Shown piece after piece: positions 31,102-40,861 of a DNA stretch of 64,000 nucleotides; position 1 is the stretch's first letter, and each line of letters starts with the position of its first letter. The notes beneath the pieces are model-generated. The model made no database searches. It was not told the DNA's origin and saw nothing but the letters and a program-made list of their open reading frames with translations. This DNA comes from Ypsolopha sequella (Eukaryota > Arthropoda > Insecta > Lepidoptera > Ypsolophidae): positions 1,639,501 through 1,703,500 of the forward strand of contig OW203987.1 of NCBI GenBank assembly GCA_934047225.1, read 5' to 3'. A program made the translations under genes and the position numbers.

Positions 31102-34100
31102 CTGGTGGGGTGGACACATTTACTCCAAGTCTTACCACCGTTCCGAATAAAAAAATATATATATAATATTTAAAATATGGAATATTCCCATATAATTAAA
31201 GATAAATTCCCCCGATGACCTATCCTCCATTTGAAAACTGTGCACGCGCGTGGCTGGACGTACGAATGAAGAATGTTTCAGATTTCGTAGATTTAAGTTC
31301 TGGGTACGAGACGAGTGTCGGGGTCATGACCCGAGTTTATATCTAAAAACCAGAAACTTTAAAAATTTATTGATACATTGCAGCCGCTTAAAGATCAAAA
31401 TCGGATGTTTTTATTTTGTCTATGGTAAGTTTTTTTTTTATTATAGTTTTAGTATAAGCATTTAAGCCCGCTTTAGATGATGATGAATGCAGTGTAGCAA
31501 ATGATTAAATCATCATACTATAACAGCTTTCAGACTCTCAATCAGTCTAGTTAGCGTGCTTACTGTGATAGATTAAGGGTCCGGTATTGATCATTGTCTA
31601 AACTATGTCAGAAATAAATTTCTATGTTTGAACACTTGGCGATTTATCCATCGCAAGGAGATATAAATTAACATTATATCATTGCAGTATAGAAACGCAG
31701 AAATAAAAGTAAATCTGGATGTGAGGAGCTCTGAACCGGGAATCGAACCCGGGACCTCTCGCTTGCCGGGCGATTGCTCTAACCTCTGAGACCTGGATAG
31801 CTCAGAGGTTAGAGCAATCGCCCGGCAAGCGAGAGGTCCCGGGTTCGATTCCCGGTTCAGAGCTCCTCACATCCAGATTTACTTTTATTTCTGCGTTTCT
31901 ATACTGCAATGATATAATGTTAATTTAGATCATTGTCTAAATTACAATCACAATCAAGAAGTTTATGAACAAACTGAAGTGCTAACCTCTATTGAAACGC
32001 GCACGCTCAAATGAATGATCTTCAATTTGTTGTGAGGTAACTCGTTCTTTTACTTGTGAGGCTAAATGATTCTATCTCTATTACTCATGAAAGGTAAAGA
32101 GTTTCAAGGTCAATTTTTTGGTGTGGCCTTGTAATATGTAATAAGTGCTCCAGAGGGCCTATTATGTATCTTTAGTTCCCATCTGGACTGGGTGTCTATC
32201 ATCAAAAACATAGATATAATATCGAATTCCGATTGTCTAAGGATATGTTCGCACTTGAAGTGACGACACAGTTCTTAAATAGTTCAATACAGACTAATGG
32301 CAATTTTGAAAGTTCCGTTTTTAGCTATGTTTTTAATGATAGGCACCTAGACCAGTTGGCAACTAAAGATACAGAATAGAGGGGCAGGATGGCTATAAGC
32401 TTCTGGATCACAACTCTTGCACAGTAACTTAGCCGGACCGGACCGGAGGTCATTTGGGGTCATGACCCACGCGTGAACTCACCAGCCCGCTGCGGTCGTA
32501 GAAGGCCTGTTTACAATGCTTGCACTGATGCTTCCTAAGACCGCGGTGTGCGAGCGCGTGTCGCTTCAGGCTGGAGGAGAAGGCACACGTGAAGGTGCAC
32601 TCGGGACACGAGTAGGGCTTCTCGCCGGTATGTCTGCGCATGTGCGCCTTCAGGTTACACGCTGCAATAGGTATTCACTTTTTTATTATTGGGTCACTTT
32701 TGCAGAACGCCTTCCATTCGACGGGCAATGCAAGCGTGCGTGTATAGCACAGATGCGCGGAATAATGTTATACAGTACAATACAATCATTTATTCTCCAT
32801 ATAACAGTGTCCGTTATACATGGTTTGTCCATTAGATTAAATTAAATTAAAATTAACATTATAAACGTAGCTTATTATTACATAAGATGAAATGAAAATA
32901 CTATCAAACAATTGATAGAAGTCGATAAAAATAAACAGATAAATAACAAAACCAATTAAAAAGAAAGAAAAAAAAAATATTCTGTCATTGAACTTGATTT
33001 CAATTTTAAACACATATATTCTGTAATGGAATAAAATGGATTTTTCTCAAAAAATCTCTTTAACTTGGTTTTAAATATATAGTAGTATATTATTTTATTT
33101 TTTGTTTAATTAAAACATTATAAAATTATTTTCGAAATATATTTCGGCCCACTTTGGGGCCGGCGTCAGTCGAATTCAAATACAAAAAATAAAATAAAAT
33201 AAGTGCTCTATGTAGCAATATATATATATTTATTTCTAGTAGTATATTATATACATATAGTATAAATAATGTACATAGGAATCTTCGCCACTCTTCCGGC
33301 AAAAGTCGTATTTCCTTGCAATTTCTATACAATTCATGACAGATCAGATCGTGCACGTCCGGTCGATCACCTATAGATTGCTATACGCATTATACCTATC
33401 TGTGGCAGATCTGAACATATACATACTTTAAAGTACAATCCATTTCTTTATAATTAGTTGATTAGAAACTGCGATTAATTTTGTCTCAAGACGCAAAAAT
33501 AGAGCGACATGATAATCATCCATCCATCGATCAGCCTAGTTCGTCCACTGCTGGACATAAGCCTTTCCAGGACTTTGCCACTCCCGGTGGTCATCCTGGA
33601 AGAAATGCCCATACTCACACACGCTGGGCAGGCGGTTTGATGAGCGCGGTGCCGGAACCTTCGCACCAGTGACGCCGCTGCCCGTCACCAGTCTGTTCCA
33701 TATAAGGCCCAGCTATTATGGATGGATATACCGCCATCCATCGGTCCCAGACATGGTGGGCCTCCTGGTTTTTTGCCCGTGAGGTGTCCTCTTACTCTCC
33801 CCAGAATTACTTCGAGGGGGTCTCCAAGTAAGATGGTGGTACCTCCACAGTATGATAATCATATATAATATGAAAATATATCACCTATCGCGCATCTTGC
33901 CTTATCTGTCTATTTTCGCGTTTCGCCATCTATTCTCTACATTTTCACGTTTCACGGCGTCGGTGTGCAGAGGGAGACTTCAGAGTACTGAATCTCATGA
34001 ATTTCCATAGAATAATTCTTTTATTATTATAATTTCATATCTCACGTATATATGTGTATTTTTGAAAATTACCTATTCACACATTTTGACCGAGCAAGTT

Positions 34101-37100
34101 ACGGTAGTAGATTTATGTACGAATGACATACCTTGCACAAAGCTCCACCCACACACGGGACACAGATGCGTCTTTATGTACGAATGACATACCTTGCACA
34201 AAGCTCCACCCACACACGGGACACAGATGCGTCTTTATGTACGAATGACATACCTTGCACAAAGCTCCACCCACACACGGGACACAGATGCGTCTTTATG
34301 TACGAATGACATACCTTGCACAAAGCTCCACCCACACACGGGACACAGATGCGTCTTTATATACGAATGACATACCTTGCACAAAGCTCCACCCACACAC
34401 GGGACACAGATGCGTCTTGTCGTTCTCATGTAGCTTCATGTGGGTATGCAGGACACTCTTTTGTTTGAACCTAGAGCAAAAACACAATAGGCTTTTTATA
34501 GTCAATACAATACAATACAATGTTTAAAATGTGACAACTAAAATTTCCATCTTTTTAATGGAATACCCGGGTTATTCCGCATCTGCAGGCCAGTAGTTTT
34601 TGTTTGAACACAGGCAGATAAAGAAACACTTATAAGAGCTTAATTTCTCATCTAAATATAAACAATAGTACTAACGTCTTCCCACATTGTAGGCACGCAT
34701 GGTTGCGGTGGTCGCTGTGAGTCCGCGCATGCGCGGTGAGCTCCTTTCGGCGTTTAAACCGCGCGTTGCAAACGCCGCAGCTGAAACAACGCTGCTCTAT
34801 GTGGCACCATGCATGCTCCTTCAGCTGACTCTCTTTAGCAAATGCTGGAAATTACAAATTCGATAAATAGAAAAAAACTTAATTCAATGTCTCTTAACAT
34901 AAGACAAAGAAAAAACACATTTAAAGCTTAAAATCCTAGAAATATAAACAATCTGTAACATAGTAGTTAGATAACTGAGTATGTTACTATTTGATTGTAA
35001 GAAAAAAAACATTTTGTTTACGACAGATTGAAAGGATATTAAGAAATCAAGAAGTTATTATATACTCACAAATATAGTCTCAGTCTTGATGAGTAGCACA
35101 CGTTAGGTATTTGACACAAGCCAGACTGGTGATTTTCATCTACCTCCACATTATGCACTGACATGTATAAACTACCATTTATGTCCAGTACACTACATGC
35201 CTTCCCTTCGAGATAGTCCATACACATAAGATTGTTCATCATGTTTTACTTCACTACACTTATTCACTATAACTTATAATACTACACTTTTGATAAGGTC
35301 CTTAACTAACATGCATTTTTTATTATTGTTCATGCTCTAATATCAGTATCTACCTCCAAGTCTAGAGGTTCCATATTATCACTTTCACTGTCCTCATTTG
35401 ATTCAATGGCAATTCGTTTTGTGTGTTGTGGAGATGTCGGTGGTGATAGTGATCGTGGTCTTTTATTGAATCTTTGCGATTCATCAGGACTCTGATGAAT
35501 AACTACTTCTTCTGGCCCCGATACTCCCACTATATCTGCCCATTGTTGTTGCGGTGGTATAATGATAATATTTTGTTCTTCATCTTCACTATCTACACTT
35601 CTCGTTTCTATTCCTTCTGCCTCAACTCTATTTTCCTTTTCCTCCCCACCACTTGAAGTTAACATCTGATTAATGTGTCTTGTTAATAACTTGCCCTTCC
35701 ATCTTACTTGGTATCTACAAACTCCTACTCTCTTTTCAACAACACCTTTCAGCCAACGAGGATTTCCACAATAATTTCTGACGTAAACATTTTGTCCAAC
35801 ATCAAAGGATCTTACATTGGTTCTCTCATTGCTTTCAATTGTTTCCAACTTCTCATTGTTTTTATGTGATAAGGGATTTAAATCATCAAGTTTTGTTCTA
35901 AAATGTCTATTGTTTAGCAGCTCAGCTGGTGTAACTCCTGTAGCCGTATTAGGAGTCGTACGGAGGCCATATAATATCATAGGTAGTCGTACATTCCATG
36001 GTTCTGATGATAGTTTTTTTAATTTATTTTTTATTGTTTGAACTGTCCGTTCTGCTTGTCCATTAGATGCAGGGTGGTATGGTGCAACCAGTACTTGTTT
36101 TATTCCATTTAACGCTAAGTATCTTCTCAATTCTTCCGATATAAAACTTCTGCCATTGTCACTTACAAGAGAATCTGGTAGTCCTTGTTCAGCAAATATT
36201 TCACGCAATTGTTTTATTAATGTAGCGCTACTCATATCGGGTACTACTTTGACTTCAGGCCATTTTGAATAAGCATCAATCAATATCAAAAACGTTTTTC
36301 CTTGGAAAGGCCCCGCGTAATCTATATGTAATCTAGACCATGCCTTGTCTGGTCTTATCCACTGATGAGTCACTTTTGATGGCATATTTCTATGTTCCAA
36401 ACAGATATGGTACTTCTTTACCATCTCTTCTATTTGCTTGTCTAATGCAGGCCACCAAAAATAACTCCTGGCCAGGGCTTTCGTAATGACTATTCCATCA
36501 TGATTCCTGTGTAATTCCTCTAAAATAAATGACCTCATTTTTTCTGGTAATACCACTCTACTTCCCCATAATATGCAGTCTTTAAATACAGATAACTCTT
36601 CGCGTTTCTGCCAGAATACTTTAAACTCATCTTCTACTTTTACAGGCCAACCATTTTTTATCCAATAAATAATTTTACTGAGGGTTTTATCTTTCTTCGT
36701 TAAAATTGCTACTTCTTTTGCAGTGAAATCCAATTCAATAGGAGTCTCTTCTAATAAAAGAACACCTGAATATTCTTGATCCATTTCCTGTTCACTAGAT
36801 GGCCAGCGGCTCAATGCATCAGCATTACCTAGTTTTTTCCCCTCTACATATTCTATGTTATAATCATATGAATTTAATATAAGAGCCCATCTCAGCATTC
36901 TTGGTGAAATAATGTTCGGAATAGGCTTTTTTGGATCAAATATACCCAGCAATGGTTTATGATCTGTTTTGATGGTTACCTTTCTGCCACTTATGAACTG
37001 ATGATATTTTTTCAATCCAAACATTATAGCCGCAGCTTCTTTGTCAATCTGTGCATAATTGCGCTCATGTGTATTCATAGTTCTTGATGCAAACATAATA

Positions 37101-40100
37101 GGCCGAATGCTGCCATCATCCATTTCGTGTTCTAGCACTGCCCCTATTCCAAATTGTGAGGCATCGCAAGATAATATAAGCTTTCTCTTTACATCATAAT
37201 GCACCAATGTGTCTTTACTCGACAACATTTTTCTTAATTTTTCAAATGCAGTTTGATGTTGTCCAACCCACTTCCATTGGACATCTTTCTCTAACAATCT
37301 GTATAATGGTTCAGCAATTGTAGCTTTGTGCGGAATAAATCTATCGTAAAAATTAAGTAAGCCCAAGAATGCCTGTAATTCCTTGATATTACGTGGTGCT
37401 TGGGTTTTTTCAATCTCATGAATTTTATCTTCACATGGATGAATGCCAAATTCATCAATAATAAAACCCAAAAATTCAATACTCTTTGCAGCAAACTTAC
37501 ATTTATCTTTATTTACTCTAAGTCCTGCCTTTTGTAGCCTCTTCAGTACCATCTCTAGTCTTTCATCATGTTGCTCCTCATTCTTTCCACTCAGAACTAT
37601 GTCATCTAATAGCATTGCTACGCCGGGTATACCCGCTAGTAATGTTGACATTAGTCTTTGGAAAATTCCAGGGCATGCCTTGATACCTTGACTCAGTCTT
37701 TTCATTTTATAGAGTCCTTTGGGAGTATTGAGTGTGAGTAGCTTAGATGTAGCGTCATCTACCACTACTTGCGTATATGCTCTTTCCAAATCAACTTTTG
37801 AAAATAGAACTCCACCTTGTAATTCAGCAAAAGCTTCATTCAGTGTCGGTAAGGGGTAAGTGTCTGTATCAATAGCCAAATTTACAGTAGATCTATAATC
37901 TCCACACAGTCTTATGCCACCATTTTGTTTTAGCACAGGCACAATTGGTGTTGCCCAGTCCGAATGTGGTATTGCTTCTAGAACATCGTCAGCCACCAAT
38001 CTCTCTATCTCCTTATATACTCGTTCTTTTAAAGCAAATGGTATAGGTCTACTTTTCAAAAATTTCGGTGTTGCACCTTCTCTTAGCACCATGCTTACTA
38101 CCGGTCCTGTATATTTTCCTAAGCCTTCTTGGAACACATCTTTATATTTCTGCAGTAAATTGGTAACAGTACTCAATACAACTCTACAGCTATATACTCC
38201 ATGTAGCTGAATATTTAATTCCGCAAACCAATTACGTCCAATTAAACTTGGCCCATTTCCCTTAGCAATATATACCATCAGGTTTTTATTGATATCTTTG
38301 TACCGCACATCAATCATAGCTTTGCCTAATAAATTCAGCTTATTCTCGGTCCACGTTTTTAATGAAATATCTACCTTTTCAAGTTTTGGTAGTTTCCCTT
38401 TACATATGAGTCTAGCTGTGTATTCACTTATTAGGGTAAAAGCGCAACCTGAGTCAATCTCCATTTCTATCCAAATGTTGTTCAACATAATCTTGACAAG
38501 AAATGCTGCCACTCTATCTTGGCTTGTATTATGAATATTCTCTTCATAAAAACCATTACAATTGGAAATCTTTTTATATTGTTGTGATTTGTTCATACAG
38601 ACTGACTCTATATGGCCGACTTTCCCACAAAAATTACATTTACTCCAACGAAACTTACAGTTCCCAAAATGTTTTCTACCACAGCGAAAGCAATATTTTT
38701 CTGTCCTCTTACTGTCTATTTTACCTTTGATTTTGTTCACTTCCATAGGTTCTTCAAAATCTATCTTTGGTTCGCTCGCTCTACTTGGGCCCGGTGTTAT
38801 GATAATATTAGAATCTACCACCGCTGTTTCATGTGATAATGCAATTTCACAAGCTTCATCAAGTGTCAATGAAGTTTTTTGTAATAATTCCCTTTGAACT
38901 TCTTTATTTAAAATGCCACACACCAGTCGATCTCTTAGTGTACGCTCCAAATCGGCAAAGTTACAGTTTATACACAATTTCCGTAGTCTTGCTATATAAT
39001 CTTTCATCATTTCTCCTTTCTCTTGATTACTAGTATGAAATTTGTATGATTCCACAATCTCATTAGGTGTCCGATGGAAATGTTTGTCCAATTTCACCTT
39101 GATAGTGGAAAAAGTAACCTCACTAATTTTTCCCGGAGCAATTAATGTTTTTATCAAATCATATAGCATAGATCCACAAACCGCCAGTAAATTTGCCTTT
39201 TTTATTGCATCATCCTTAACTCCACTACCTTCCAGAGCAAAACAAAACCTTTCACAGTAATTTTGCCAGTCACCATGTGCCACATCAAACTCACCAAACT
39301 TTATAGCACTCATTTTGAATTTTTTGCAACACTATTTTTATGTACACACTATGTAAATGTTTTTATGCACTTTTTCCACGTTTTTCCTCGTCGCCACTAT
39401 TATATACTCACAAATATAGTCTCAGTCTTGATGAGTAGCACACATTAGGTATTTGACACAAGCCAGACTGGTGATTTTCATCTACCTCCACATTATGCAC
39501 TGACATGTATAAACTACCATTTATGTCCAGTACACTACAGAAGTGAATAGGAAATTTAGTTACCCTCATCATAAAGCTCTGGTCTTTGAAACTTGGTAAA
39601 ATTAGTGGAAGATTCCAGAAAATAGACATGAAGGAAACAGGTATGACGTATTAATACTTACCAGCCAATTTGTGGATGTGAAAATACTTGCATATGATGT
39701 TGCAATTGATTGCCAGAGCATTGATGAGGAAACGGGGATATCACAAAGGAACAGTCTCAGGGCTATGATGCTGCCGACACCTAACATTGCACATACTGCA
39801 AAGTTAGTTGGCAAACACTATAAAGAATTCAATGCTCTTCAGACACATTGATAAGAGTAGGGATACAGATTTGATCAATATGTGGAAAACTTACTTTTAG
39901 GGCAGTGTTCACAAGAAAGCTTGCTGCTATTACATTCATTGTGCTGCGTCCTGCTGTGGCGGTCTAACCAAGTTTTAAATGCAAAGGCCTTACGGCATAT
40001 TGGACAAATGTGGTTCTTTGTTTTCTCTTTTTGTTCTTCTTGAAATGTTGCCTTCTCATCTATAGTTTTATTATTAATTGACATTCTCTTTGTATATTTC

Positions 40101-40784
40101 TCTGTATGATTTGTTTCCATGCGTTTTCTTCTATCTAGAGGCATATTTTGATTTAGACAAAAAGTTTCATCATTTTTTATGTCTTCTGGTATCTTTGTAG
40201 AGTTGTCAGGTTCGTCTTCATGATCAAACTGGTTTGAAGGGTTACTAACATTACTGAAATCACATTCAAGTTTGATGTTGTTGGATGTTTCATATTTAAG
40301 CTGGTATTCTGTTAAATGTTTTATGTGACTCTCAGGTTCAATGATAATGCTGGTTTGTGAACGGGATACAATGTTTTTTAGTGTGTTATGGACTTTTTGG
40401 GCCTCCTTGATAAATATGTATGAAGACTCTATTTTAATGAAGCAGTCATAGCAAAATTGTTTTGGTAGCTTGTCTTCTTCTGTTATCTGAAATAATAAGT
40501 TGTTTCAGATTCAATGGAAGGTAAATACCTTTGTTGACTGCTCTCATTTCAATATTACGTTGATGGGGATGTTTTAAATGAGTAGTTACCCTAACTTTGT
40601 AGCCAGATAGCAGAACCTCCAGTTTACCACCCTAATAGACGGGTAGAGCAAATTATTAACAAAATTCACTCACCGTTATCTGAGTACAGAAACAAAACAT
40701 TTCAATTGCTCTTTTATCAAAGTTTTCCTTCTCCCACGAAGCTACTTCTTTCATGCAACTTCTGCATAGCGATGAAACATCCAT
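30928..40784 (-). CDS. ZAD-C2H2 zinc-finger transcription factor, six exons (439 aa)
   Basis: Exons 40784-40674, 40486-39895, 34844-34676, 34470-34376, 32661-32483 and 31101-30928 join in frame to 440 codons including the stop. The ZAD at the N-terminus pairs LCRSC (exon 1) with LPKQFCYDC (exon 2); this arthropod-specific zinc domain mediates dimerisation. An acidic/polar linker follows, then eight C2H2 fingers starting HICPIC, LSCEHC, FSCGVC, HACLQC, HLCPVC, YSCPEC, HQCKHC and FKCPYC. Introns cut through fingers 2, 4, 5 and 7, and each join restores a correct C2H2 spacing, which strongly supports the model. It should be a nuclear DNA-binding regulator; targets are unknown. Intron 2 hosts a full gypsy element, intron 4 a MITE and retroposons, and intron 5 a palindromic SINE. 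Confidence 0.9.
31589..31941 (-). mobile_element. tRNA-derived SINE with perfect 127-bp inverted duplication and 14-bp target duplication
   Basis: GATCATTGTCTAAA at 31589-31602 recurs at 31928-31941 and brackets the insertion. Inside, 31664-31790 and 31801-31927 are perfect reverse complements (127 of 127 by eye) around a 10-bp spacer, ACCTGGATAG. Each arm carries a tRNA-like head (A box in GATAGCTCAGAGGTTAGAGC, B box GGTTCGATTCC). The plus-strand copy folds as a cloverleaf with GGC in the anticodon place but with C at position 33 and a mismatched outer acceptor stem. The remaining 31603-31663 is a 3' body shared with the ends of the foldback element at 50048-51846. Confidence 0.85.
32158..32379. 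mobile_element. MITE with ~58-bp TIRs, copy 2
   Basis: Same family as 23829-24049: CTATTATGTATCTTTAGTT at the left, AACTAAAGATACAGAATAG at the right, and the shared centre ATATCGAATTCCGATTGTC. Confidence 0.85.
32483..32661 (-). CDS. ZAD-C2H2 gene exon 5 (fingers 5-7)
   Basis: Acceptor CTATTGCAG. The exon completes finger 5 ([11 protein letters not shown]), includes finger 6 ([19 protein letters not shown]) and starts finger 7 ([16 protein letters not shown]). Donor CTG|GTGAGT. Confidence 0.92.
33262..33395. mobile_element. Diverged copy of the short MITE at 24852-24977
   Basis: Shares ATCTTCGCCACTCTTCC, CGTATTTCCTTGCA and CGTCCGGTCGATC with the first copy. The inverted ends are degraded. 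From 32760 to here the sequence is AT-rich without a recognised gene. Confidence 0.65.
33518..33851 (-). mobile_element. GATG-tailed retroposon, copy 3, minus strand
   Basis: CATCCATCGATCAGCCTAG to TACCTCCACAGT is the reverse complement of copies 1, 2 and 4. It lacks about 30 bp of the shared 5' end. Confidence 0.8.
34112..34419 (-). repeat. Five tandem 61-bp copies of an exon end plus splice donor
   Basis: Each unit holds the last 43 nt of zinc-finger exon 4 (coding [14 protein letters not shown]) and the first 18 nt of intron 4, GTATGTCATTCGTACATA. Five identical GCAAG|GTATGT donors therefore follow each other, with exon boundaries at 34376, 34315, 34254, 34193 and 34132. Only the first, next to the true exon, preserves the finger frame. 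Use of any later donor adds 61 nt or multiples and runs into a TAA in the second extra unit. Confidence 0.95.
34376..34470 (-). CDS. ZAD-C2H2 gene exon 4 (fingers 4-5)
   Basis: Acceptor TTTGCTCTAG, then [20 protein letters not shown] and [10 protein letters not shown]. Its 3' end is the source of the 61-bp tandem array. Confidence 0.92.
34676..34844 (-). CDS. ZAD-C2H2 gene exon 3 (fingers 2-4)
   Basis: Acceptor TAATTTCCAG. It completes finger 2 ([14 protein letters not shown]), includes finger 3 ([19 protein letters not shown]) and starts finger 4 (HACLQCGKT). Donor GAC|GTTAGT. Confidence 0.92.
35056..35197 (-). repeat. 3' LTR of the gypsy element
   Basis: 142 bp, paired with 39398-39539; short for the superfamily. 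Confidence 0.95.
35198..35212 (-). promoter_or_regulatory. Polypurine tract of the gypsy element
   Basis: Minus strand CGAAGGGAAGGCA directly precedes the 3' LTR, the expected place for plus-strand priming. Confidence 0.75.
35330..39313 (-). CDS. Gypsy Gag-Pol polyprotein, single ORF (1327 aa)
   Basis: Uninterrupted frame of the LTR element. In order: a Gag-like region with an atypical Cys/His knuckle ([12 protein letters not shown]) and a canonical [14 protein letters not shown] (about residues 208-240); an aspartic protease with EIDSG (about 290); a reverse transcriptase with [15 protein letters not shown] and a catalytic LLDDIV where most relatives have YLDD (about 450-600); RNase H with [15 protein letters not shown] (about 715-830); and integrase with HIDYAGP, SDNGRSF and NGQAER as the D, D, E triad (about 980-1120). 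Gag and Pol are fused in one frame, without the frameshift seen in many relatives. No envelope frame is present. Replication is intracellular through an RNA intermediate. Confidence 0.93.
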   Translation of the reverse strand: MSAIKFGEFDVAHGDWQNYCERFCFALEGSGVKDDAIKKANLLAVCGSMLYDLIKTLIAPGKISEVTFSTIKVKLDKHFHRTPNEIVESYKFHTSNQEKGEMMKDYIARLRKLCINCNFADLERTLRDRLVCGILNKEVQRELLQKTSLTLDEACEIALSHETAVVDSNIIITPGPSRASEPKIDFEEPMEVNKIKGKIDSKRTEKYCFRCGRKHFGNCKFRWSKCNFCGKVGHIESVCMNKSQQYKKISNCNGFYEENIHNTSQDRVAAFLVKIMLNNIWIEMEIDSGCAFTLISEYTARLICKGKLPKLEKVDISLKTWTENKLNLLGKAMIDVRYKDINKNLMVYIAKGNGPSLIGRNWFAELNIQLHGVYSCRVVLSTVTNLLQKYKDVFQEGLGKYTGPVVSMVLREGATPKFLKSRPIPFALKERVYKEIERLVADDVLEAIPHSDWATPIVPVLKQNGGIRLCGDYRSTVNLAIDTDTYPLPTLNEAFAELQGGVLFSKVDLERAYTQVVVDDATSKLLTLNTPKGLYKMKRLSQGIKACPGIFQRLMSTLLAGIPGVAMLLDDIVLSGKNEEQHDERLEMVLKRLQKAGLRVNKDKCKFAAKSIEFLGFIIDEFGIHPCEDKIHEIEKTQAPRNIKELQAFLGLLNFYDRFIPHKATIAEPLYRLLEKDVQWKWVGQHQTAFEKLRKMLSSKDTLVHYDVKRKLILSCDASQFGIGAVLEHEMDDGSIRPIMFASRTMNTHERNYAQIDKEAAAIMFGLKKYHQFISGRKVTIKTDHKPLLGIFDPKKPIPNIISPRMLRWALILNSYDYNIEYVEGKKLGNADALSRWPSSEQEMDQEYSGVLLLEETPIELDFTAKEVAILTKKDKTLSKIIYWIKNGWPVKVEDEFKVFWQKREELSVFKDCILWGSRVVLPEKMRSFILEELHRNHDGIVITKALARSYFWWPALDKQIEEMVKKYHICLEHRNMPSKVTHQWIRPDKAWSRLHIDYAGPFQGKTFLILIDAYSKWPEVKVVPDMSSATLIKQLREIFAEQGLPDSLVSDNGRSFISEELRRYLALNGIKQVLVAPYHPASNGQAERTVQTIKNKLKKLSSEPWNVRLPMILYGLRTTPNTATGVTPAELLNNRHFRTKLDDLNPLSHKNNEKLETIESNERTNVRSFDVGQNVYVRNYCGNPRWLKGVVEKRVGVCRYQVRWKGKLLTRHINQMLTSSGGEEKENRVEAEGIETRSVDSEDEEQNIIIIPPQQQWADIVGVSGPEEVVIHQSPDESQRFNKRPRSLSPPTSPQHTKRIAIESNEDSESDNMEPLDLEVDTDIRA
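39386..39396 (-). promoter_or_regulatory. Primer binding site (tRNA-Ser type)
   Basis: Minus strand TGGCGACGAGG starts one base after the 5' LTR. It would pair with a tRNA ending CCTCGTCGCCA, as expected for an insect tRNA-Ser. Confidence 0.7.
39398..39539 (-). repeat. 5' LTR of the gypsy element
   Basis: 142 bp, paired with 35056-35197; carries the element promoter by analogy with other LTRs. Confidence 0.95.
39895..40486 (-). CDS. ZAD-C2H2 gene exon 2 (ZAD second half, linker, finger 1)
   Basis: Acceptor TTATTTCAG, then [20 protein letters not shown], a ~130-residue polar linker, a basic stretch (PLDRRKRME), finger 1 ([19 protein letters not shown]) and the start of finger 2. Donor AAAA|GTAAGT. 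Only the exon's 3' third begins with an in-frame ATG, so start-codon-based calling misses most of it. Confidence 0.9.
40674..40784 (-). CDS. ZAD-C2H2 gene exon 1 (start, first ZAD cysteines)
   Basis: ATG in the good context CTAAAATGG. Reads [20 protein letters not shown] and ends CTQIT before GTGAGT. The LCRSCM motif is the classic ZAD opening. Confidence 0.88.
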
Positions 40785-40861
40785 TTTAGGATAATTTCAT
40801 TTGAAAAAAGAAATTGAGTAGGAAGGAACACTCAAAAATGTAAACAAACATTGCGATCGCG

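Larger units (their letters stand above)
35056..39539 (-). mobile_element. Complete Ty3/gypsy LTR retrotransposon (4484 bp)
   Basis: Two 142-bp LTRs (35056-35197 and 39398-39539) begin TATTATATACTC and end TACACTACA on the plus strand, and differ at one position by eye (CACG/CACA). A GAAGT target duplication flanks it at 35051-35055 and 39540-39544. Transcription is minus-strand, the same as the host zinc-finger gene. A tRNA-Ser-type primer site, a polypurine tract and one long gag-pol frame are all present, so the insertion is young and structurally intact. Confidence 0.95.
34975..39851 (+). pseudogene. Unrecognised coding-like sequence split by the gypsy insertion
   Basis: Removing the retrotransposon and one target duplication leaves a single plus-strand frame. 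It runs from about 34978 (or from an acceptor-like TTTACGACAG ending at 35026) through 35055 to 39545-39596 and on to TGA at 39849-39851. The frame reads [11 protein letters not shown] before the insertion and [14 protein letters not shown] after it, then two stops inside a short TGGTAAAATTAGTGG patch at 39594-39608. It resumes as [17 protein letters not shown] and ends about 80 codons later. Composition looks like real protein. I cannot name the family. It lies antisense in intron 2 of the zinc-finger gene, so a retropseudogene or transposon ORF is most likely. Confidence 0.45.

Noticed and set aside
30886..31173. 95-codon plus-strand frame
   Set aside because: Antisense shadow of the last zinc-finger exon.
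31791..31868. Functional tRNA-Ala(GGC) gene
   Set aside because: Position 33 is C, the outer acceptor pairs mismatch, and it sits inside a TSD-flanked SINE; a tRNA-derived SINE head explains it.
32516..32845. 109-codon plus-strand frame
   Set aside because: Antisense shadow of zinc-finger exon 5.
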